This document shows positions 59,190 through 64,000 of a stretch of DNA of 64,000 nt, piece after piece; the stretch's first letter is position 1; each line of letters begins with the position of its first letter. The notes beneath the pieces are model-generated. The model was given only the letters and a program-made list of their open reading frames with translations, was not told the DNA's origin and ran no database searches. Source of the stretch: Pandoraea anhela (GTDB lineage: Bacteria > Pseudomonadota > Gammaproteobacteria > Burkholderiales > Burkholderiaceae); the NCBI RefSeq assembly GCF_902459655.1, contig NZ_CABPSB010000015.1:62001-126000 (forward strand), given 5' to 3'. A program made the translations under genes and the position numbers.

Positions 59190-60476
59190 ATGAACACGGC
59201 CTCGGCTACGGGCGTCCACCTCGACCTTGACGCCCCCTCTCACACCTGGCGCGCGGTGATATCCGCGTCTATCGGCAACGCGCTGGAATGGTTCGATCTC
59301 GTCGTGTACGGCTTCTTCGCCGTCACGATCGCCAAGCTGTTCTTCCCCACGCACGACGACACGACATCGTTGCTGCTCACGCTCGGCACGTTCGGCGTGT
59401 CGTTCTTCATGCGGCCGCTGGGCGCCATCGTCATCGGCGTGTATGCCGATCGACGCGGACGCCGCGAAGCACTCACGCTCACCATCCTGTTGATGATGGC
59501 GGGCACGGCGATCATCGCATTCATGCCGACGTACGAGACCATCGGCGTGCTCGCGCCGATGGGCATCGTGCTCGCGCGCATGATCCAGGGCTTTTCGGCG
59601 GGCGGCGAGTTCGGCAGTGCGACCGCGTTTCTGGCCGAGCATGCCCCGCAACGACGCGGCTTCTTCGCGAGTTTTCAGGTCGCGAGTCAGGGCTTGACGA
59701 CGCTCCTGGCGGCTGGCTTCGGTGCCGCGCTCACGAGCACGCTGTCGCCGGAGCAGATGCAGAGCTGGGGCTGGCGCGTGCCGTTCCTGTTCGGTTTGCT
59801 GATCGGTCCGGTGGCGTATTACATCCGTCGTCATGTCAGCGAGACGCCCGAGTTTCTGGCGGCGGCGCCGACGCAGACGCCGTTGCGCGACACGCTGGAG
59901 CATCAGAAGGTGCGTTTGCTGCTGGCCGTCGGTGCCGTGGTCGTCGCCACGGTGTCGACGTATCTCGTGTTGTACATGCCGACGTACGCGATCAGGCAGT
60001 TGGGCTTGCCGGCGTCGGTGGCGTTCGCGGCGACGGTGGCCACGGGCATCGTGCAGATGTTCCTGTCGCCGGTGGTAGGCGCGTGGTCGGATCGCGCAGG
60101 CCGCACGAAGCCGATGATGATCGCGGCAGCCTTATTGCTGGTGTCGATCTGGCCGATGTTCTGGTTACTCTCCACGTATCCGAGCTTCGGCATGATGCTC
60201 GCGTTGCAAACGCTGCTGGGCGTGCTGATGACGATCTACTTCGCGCCGCTGCCGGCATTGGCTTCGGAAATCTTTCCGGTGAAGACCCGCACGACGGGCC
60301 TGTCGCTGTCGTACAACCTGTCGGTCACGTGCTTCGGCGGTTTCGCCCCCTTCATCCTGACGTGGCTCATCAATGCGACGGGCAGCAAACTGGCCCCAAG
60401 CTTCTACATGATGGCCGCCGCCGCTGCCGGGTTGGTCGCCCTGAGTCAGGTGTACCGACACACCGGCGTACGCTGA
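59190..60476 (+). CDS. MHS-family (citrate/shikimate-type) MFS transporter
   Basis: A 428-residue proton symporter with twelve predicted transmembrane helices. Diagnostic features are the N-terminal ASIGNALEWFDLVVYGFFAV (about 26-45), the loop motif GVYADRRGRREALT, GFSAGGEFGSATAFLAEHAP (about 132-150) and the second-half loop GAWSDRAGRTKPMM. The family (CitA, ShiA, ProP, PcaK relatives) carries organic acids and aromatic or zwitterionic acids. The start follows a GGAGACAAC site. It probably forms a unit with the aminotransferase gene and ends with a strong terminator. The substrate is unknown. Confidence 0.93.
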   Translation: MNTASATGVHLDLDAPSHTWRAVISASIGNALEWFDLVVYGFFAVTIAKLFFPTHDDTTSLLLTLGTFGVSFFMRPLGAIVIGVYADRRGRREALTLTILLMMAGTAIIAFMPTYETIGVLAPMGIVLARMIQGFSAGGEFGSATAFLAEHAPQRRGFFASFQVASQGLTTLLAAGFGAALTSTLSPEQMQSWGWRVPFLFGLLIGPVAYYIRRHVSETPEFLAAAPTQTPLRDTLEHQKVRLLLAVGAVVVATVSTYLVLYMPTYAIRQLGLPASVAFAATVATGIVQMFLSPVVGAWSDRAGRTKPMMIAAALLLVSIWPMFWLLSTYPSFGMMLALQTLLGVLMTIYFAPLPALASEIFPVKTRTTGLSLSYNLSVTCFGGFAPFILTWLINATGSKLAPSFYMMAAAAAGLVALSQVYRHTGVR

Positions 60477-60487
60477 TCGAAAGCCTG

Positions 60488-60519
60488 AAGGGGCACCGCC
60501 GAGGTGCCCCTTCTTTTTT
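60488..60519 (+). terminator. Rho-independent terminator after the MHS transporter gene
   Basis: Ten-base arms AAGGGGCACC / GGTGCCCCTT with a five-base loop, followed by six T, 11 bases after the stop. Confidence 0.92.
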
Positions 60520-60550
60520 GCGTTGTCGCTGCGCCACCGATTACCGCGAG

Positions 60551-61540
60551 TTACTGCGGATACAACCCGTGCGTGCGTCCGAAGAGGCGAGTGAGTCCGA
60601 GCAGCACGTCGATGTTCGGCGTCGGCACGGCCACGCGCCGGCCGATCTCCCGGACCACGCTCACCAGTGCGTCGAGTTCGATGGGGCGATTCGCTTCCAC
60701 GTCCTGCAACATCGACGTCTTGAACGCTCCCAATTTCGCCGTCACCTCATGCCGATCTTCCGGCGACTGGTCGATCACGCAGCCGATCTTCGCGCCGATC
60801 TCCGCCGCCTCGCGCATCGCCGCCGAACAGAATTCGCGCACCAGCGGATCGCCAAGCAGACGGTCGATGGTCGCGCCCGTGATCGCCGAGACCGGATTCA
60901 TCGTCAGGTTGCCCCAGAGCTTGTACCAGATATCCCGTCTCACGTTCTCCGACACCGTCGCCTCGAACCCGGCACGCGTCAGCAATCCCGCCAGACGCTG
61001 CACGCGCTCGCTGCCGCCCCCACCCGGCTCCCCGATGATGAGCCCACGACCCATCTTGTGATCGACCAGCCCCGGCTCCGGCGTCGAGGCGCTCGCATGC
61101 ACCACGCACCCGATCACGCTGGCCAGCGGTATCGTCTCACCGATCGCCCCGTCCGGATCGACGCTCGTCAACGGCGCATCGCCGAACGGCGCTACGCCTT
61201 TGCAGAACCACCACGGCACGCCGTTCATCGCCGGCAGCACGAGCGTGTGCGCGCCGAGCAACGGCTTGGCCGAAGCCGTTACCTGCGCCAGCGCAGGCCC
61301 CTTCACCGCAATCACCACCAGATCCTGCTCACCGAGCTTCGCGGCATCGTCGAGCGCGTGCGCCGCCGCGACCGGTGTGGTCGTAACTGACTCTCCCTGC
61401 CTCACGCGCCAGCCCCGCTCTCGCAGCGCCGCCAGCGTCGCACCGCGGGCGAGCGCGCTCACCTGCGCCTCGCCGGTCGCGGCAAGCTTCTGCCCGATCA
61501 AGCCACCGATGGCGCCTGCGCCAATGATCGTCACCTTCAT
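60551..61540 (-). CDS. Ketopantoate reductase-family oxidoreductase
   Basis: A 329-residue NADP-dependent reductase of the PanE/ApbA family. The Rossmann motif is MKVTIIGAGAIGGLIGQKLA (1-20). The C-terminal domain holds the catalytic lysine region WYKLWGNLTMNPVSAITGAT and the family glutamate/asparagine positions. True PanE reduces 2-dehydropantoate to pantoate for coenzyme A; paralogues in catabolic clusters act on other 2-oxo acids. It begins four bases after the FAH-family gene in the same operon, so I think it serves this aromatic pathway, not pantothenate synthesis. The ATG at 61540 is the only start with the complete Rossmann motif. Confidence 0.88.
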   Translation of the reverse strand: MKVTIIGAGAIGGLIGQKLAATGEAQVSALARGATLAALRERGWRVRQGESVTTTPVAAAHALDDAAKLGEQDLVVIAVKGPALAQVTASAKPLLGAHTLVLPAMNGVPWWFCKGVAPFGDAPLTSVDPDGAIGETIPLASVIGCVVHASASTPEPGLVDHKMGRGLIIGEPGGGGSERVQRLAGLLTRAGFEATVSENVRRDIWYKLWGNLTMNPVSAITGATIDRLLGDPLVREFCSAAMREAAEIGAKIGCVIDQSPEDRHEVTAKLGAFKTSMLQDVEANRPIELDALVSVVREIGRRVAVPTPNIDVLLGLTRLFGRTHGLYPQ

Positions 61541-61544
61541 CCGT

Positions 61545-62507
61545 TCACTCCTGTTGCTGTGCCGCGAGACGATAGTTCTCCTTGAATCGCTCCGGTACAC
61601 GTTCGTCGAAACCCAGCGCCACACGGCGCACTTCGGGACTGTCGCCCGGCGGATGCCCGACCCCGAGCGCCGCCGCCCGCGGCGCATCGATCTGCACCAC
61701 ACGGCCCGACAGACGTCCCAGCCCGGTGATCTCGCATTCGACGAGATCGCCCGCATCCACCGAGCGGGAATGGCACGGCGTGCCCATCAGGATCACGTCG
61801 CCCGGCGCCAGCGTGATGTGCCGCGCAATGTCCGCGATCACGTAGTGCGGTCCCCAGATCGTCTCGTCGCCAATATGCGCTTCCTGCACGACGCGTCCAT
61901 TGCGATACGTGCGCAACGTCTGCTCGAACAGATTCACGCCTCGCACGATCCCCGGCCCGATGGGCAGCAATGTGTCCGCGCCCTTCACCCGCAACATCGA
62001 TCCCTGATCGGTGTCGCGAAAGTCTTGCAATCCCATGTCCAGCGCCGCACAAAAGCCCTCGATGTAATCCCACGCTTCGTCCGGCAGGACATTGCGGCAG
62101 GTCCGCCCGATCACCACGGCGTACTCGCTTTCATAGTTCAGATACCGGCAATCGGCCGGTTTGAGGATCTGACCACCATGACCGTTGAGCGACGTCGGCG
62201 GTTTGGTGAAATACGTTGGCGTGTCCGTCGGCTTGGGCTTGTTGCGCGTCTCCATGCTACGCGAGCGATACGAGATATGCACCGCGATAATTTTCGACGG
62301 GGACACCGGGGGCAGATGCGTCACCGTCTGCGGATCGACGAGACGGCCGTCGTCGAGCCGCAGCATGCCCGGTCGCTCGCCCTGCGCGTCGTCCGCCTCG
62401 ACGATCGTGCCCCAGAATGCGCTGCCCCCCAGCAGAATACGACGCCGCTCGACGCGCGGCCCGCGCATCACGGCGGGCAATTCCTGAAACGGAAACTCGA
62501 AGTCCAT
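61545..62507 (-). CDS. Fumarylacetoacetate hydrolase-family protein
   Basis: A 320-residue protein with an N-terminal lid region and the FAH fold. Metal-site segments are ESEYAVVIGRTCRNVLPDEA (the Glu pair near residue 126) and the Asp in LQDFRDTDQGSM, with GTPCHSRSVDAGDLVECEIT near the end. In homoprotocatechuate breakdown, HpaG-type members decarboxylate or isomerise the ring-opened acid. It lies 12 bases after the dioxygenase gene and four before the PanE-like gene. The exact reaction (decarboxylase, isomerase or hydrolase) cannot be told from sequence alone. Confidence 0.88.
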   Translation of the reverse strand: MDFEFPFQELPAVMRGPRVERRRILLGGSAFWGTIVEADDAQGERPGMLRLDDGRLVDPQTVTHLPPVSPSKIIAVHISYRSRSMETRNKPKPTDTPTYFTKPPTSLNGHGGQILKPADCRYLNYESEYAVVIGRTCRNVLPDEAWDYIEGFCAALDMGLQDFRDTDQGSMLRVKGADTLLPIGPGIVRGVNLFEQTLRTYRNGRVVQEAHIGDETIWGPHYVIADIARHITLAPGDVILMGTPCHSRSVDAGDLVECEITGLGRLSGRVVQIDAPRAAALGVGHPPGDSPEVRRVALGFDERVPERFKENYRLAAQQQE

Positions 62508-62519
62508 CGTCTTGCCTCG

Positions 62520-63383
62520 TCAAACGGTATCGAACCAGATATGCACATTGCCCGTGCCGCGGGCGTTCTCGTAATCGGAGAGCACCGTTCCTGCACTGCG
62601 GCATTCGGCGCCACCGAGCGCCCCGACCATCTGCAAGTAGTGAGCCCCATGCGCCTCCCACGGCCGCTTCCGGTAATCCGTATCCCAGTCCGCCAGAATC
62701 CGGTCGTGACGTCCCTCGCGAAACGCCTCGATCGCGCGCTTGTCGCTCTCGATGTTCTCCGGACGCGACACGTTGCTCTCGTGAAAAATGCGCGGATGAT
62801 TCGGCTTCCAGTCGATACCGTTGAATTTATGGCTCAACGCGCCGGACGCCAGCATCACCACGCGCAGATCGCTGCGGCGAATCGCTTCGCCGATCACCTC
62901 GCCCGATTGCAGGAAGTGATGCGTCTCGCAGTTCTGGCAGGAACTGACCGTCACGATGGGCCACGCGTCGAGTCGCATCTGCTTGATGACGTTGATCGTC
63001 GGGTAATGGCGAGGCAGATCGGGATGCTGCACTGCCCGAGCCCGCACGCCGCGCTCGCGCGCCACCTCGTCGACAGCCAGCGCCAGCGCCGGATGCCCGC
63101 GATAGTCGTACGGCACGCCGTGCAGATACCACGGCATTTCGTCAGAGACATACATGCCCGAGTAGTGCGCGCCGCCGTCGATCAGGTGATAGCCGGTGGT
63201 GAACCAGTGCGAATCGAAGATCATGACGACATCCGGACGCACCGCCGCGATACGTTCCCGCACCCGTGCATAACCGGGGATCAGATCCGAATCCGCTCCC
63301 GCGCCCTGCAACACACGAAACTCCTCACACTGCATCAGGCCGGGGTGATGCGACACCAACGCCGCGCCGACGATCTGTCCCAT
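62520..63383 (-). CDS. LigB-type extradiol ring-cleavage dioxygenase (HpaD-like)
   Basis: A 287-residue class III extradiol dioxygenase. The iron ligands are seen as His12-His13 (ALVSHHPGLM) and the later HPHFLQSGE-like / ASGALSHKFNG histidines, with MIFDSHWFTTGYHL (about 54-67) matching the family core. It resembles 3,4-dihydroxyphenylacetate 2,3-dioxygenase (E. coli HpaD pattern FDTHW, ASGSLSH, GTGQVNAVF against GTGNVHIWF here). It would open an aromatic ring with O2 to a hydroxymuconate semialdehyde. It lies between the semialdehyde dehydrogenase and FAH-family genes. The substrate (homoprotocatechuate, protocatechuate or gallate type) is inferred. Confidence 0.88.
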   Translation of the reverse strand: MGQIVGAALVSHHPGLMQCEEFRVLQGAGADSDLIPGYARVRERIAAVRPDVVMIFDSHWFTTGYHLIDGGAHYSGMYVSDEMPWYLHGVPYDYRGHPALALAVDEVARERGVRARAVQHPDLPRHYPTINVIKQMRLDAWPIVTVSSCQNCETHHFLQSGEVIGEAIRRSDLRVVMLASGALSHKFNGIDWKPNHPRIFHESNVSRPENIESDKRAIEAFREGRHDRILADWDTDYRKRPWEAHGAHYLQMVGALGGAECRSAGTVLSDYENARGTGNVHIWFDTV

Positions 63384-63461
63384 AGTGTTCTCCTCTCATC
63401 CTGTGGTAACGAGGGCCGCCGCGCGCCGGCGTCGGCCCGATGGAAGCTCGATGCCGGGCGT

Positions 63462-64000
63462 TCAGCGATGGCTGAAGCTGGCTTTGAACGGTTGTTTCGG
63501 CACGACGATATCCTTCACGTCGCAGAAAAATTCGAAGCTCCAGCCGCCGCCTTCACGACCGACGCCCGAACGTTTGATCCCGCCGAACGGCGCGGCCAGA
63601 TCGCGAATGCCGAAGCTGTTGATCCAGAGGAACCCGGTGCGAACGCGCTCGGCAATCGCGATGGCGTGCGCTTCGTCGCCGTAGCAAACGCCACCGAGCC
63701 CGTAGTCGGTGCCATTGGCCAGATCGACGACTTCCTCGTCGCTCGTAAACGTCTGCAACGTGAGCACCGGACCGAAGACTTCCTGCTGCACGATTTCGTC
63801 TTGCTGACGCAGGTCGGTGAGCAGCGTCGGCGCGAAGTATTGCGCACCGAAAGGGTGAGCCGTGCCGCCCCACAGCACGCGCGCCCCGCCGGCCACGGCA
63901 CGGTCGACGAAGGCCTGCACGCGTTCGAGCTGGCGCGGGTGGATGATCGGGCCGACCTCGGTCGCCGCGTCGCGCGGATCGCCCACGACGAGATGCGTCA
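63462..64000 (-). CDS. Semialdehyde dehydrogenase, C-terminal part (HpaE-like), 5' end outside window
   Basis: The last 179 or so residues of an NAD-dependent aldehyde dehydrogenase. Family marks are QQEVFGPVLTLQTF and GGIKRSGVGREGGGWSFEFF; the sequence ends VPKQPFKASFSHR. The GGGW...FEFFCDVKD ending resembles 5-carboxymethyl-2-hydroxymuconate semialdehyde dehydrogenase (HpaE), which oxidises the product of the neighbouring dioxygenase. The catalytic cysteine and the start lie beyond the window. The gap to the dioxygenase gene is 78 bases; both are in one direction, likely one operon. Confidence 0.88.
   Translation of the reverse strand, partial: THLVVGDPRDAATEVGPIIHPRQLERVQAFVDRAVAGGARVLWGGTAHPFGAQYFAPTLLTDLRQQDEIVQQEVFGPVLTLQTFTSDEEVVDLANGTDYGLGGVCYGDEAHAIAIAERVRTGFLWINSFGIRDLAAPFGGIKRSGVGREGGGWSFEFFCDVKDIVVPKQPFKASFSHR

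Overview
This window looks like a chromosomal segment of a high-GC betaproteobacterium of the family Burkholderiaceae. Pandoraea is my best guess, from the ribosomal protein sequences, the gene order dgt-aroB-aroK-pil-mrcA-cyaY-lptM-lysA-msrPQ-ccsB-resB-engB-hemB-dsbD-cutA-rplQ, and a DUF4148 protein. The genus is an inference; no rRNA gene is present to settle it.

Layout. 1-1315: end of an OmpW-type porin gene and a DUF883 membrane-anchored protein. 1346-8972 (minus strand): dgt, aroB, aroK and a pilMN-plus-secretin cluster. In that cluster the PilO-like, PilP-like and PilQ secretin parts form one continuous reading frame, which is the oddest gene here. 9216-13778: mrcA (PBP1a), cyaY, lptM and lysA. 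13697-19795 (minus strand): the periplasmic methionine sulfoxide repair pair msrPQ, the System II cytochrome c assembly genes ccsB and resB, and a dihaem cytochrome c4. 20094-24884: engB, hemB, dsbD and cutA.

25079-44245 (minus strand) is the complete str-S10-spc-alpha ribosomal supercluster, transcribed from rpsL to rplQ, with tuf, fusA, secY, infA and rpoA. Sequence signals divide it into several transcription units: a consensus-like promoter before rpsL, a terminator after rpsJ, a strong promoter and folded leader before rplC, a promoter inside a perfect inverted repeat before rplN, and an extended -10 promoter with a three-hairpin leader before rpsD.

44623-64000 is accessory: a MocR-type regulator, an orphan protein with no recognised domain, a HAD phosphatase, an AraC regulator, a CopD/HemJ-like membrane protein, a DUF4148 secreted protein, a dienelactone hydrolase, a DUF302 protein, a proline-rich exported protein, a large autotransporter, and a LysR / aromatic aminotransferase / MHS transporter group. 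The window ends in an aromatic meta-cleavage cluster (ketopantoate reductase-like, FAH-family hydrolase, LigB-type extradiol dioxygenase, semialdehyde dehydrogenase cut by the window edge). The aminotransferase, transporter and ring-cleavage genes could together handle uptake and breakdown of a tyrosine-derived phenylacetate, but that linkage is inference.

No tRNA, rRNA, CRISPR array, insertion sequence or prophage was found. All calls are from reading the sequence; no database search was possible.
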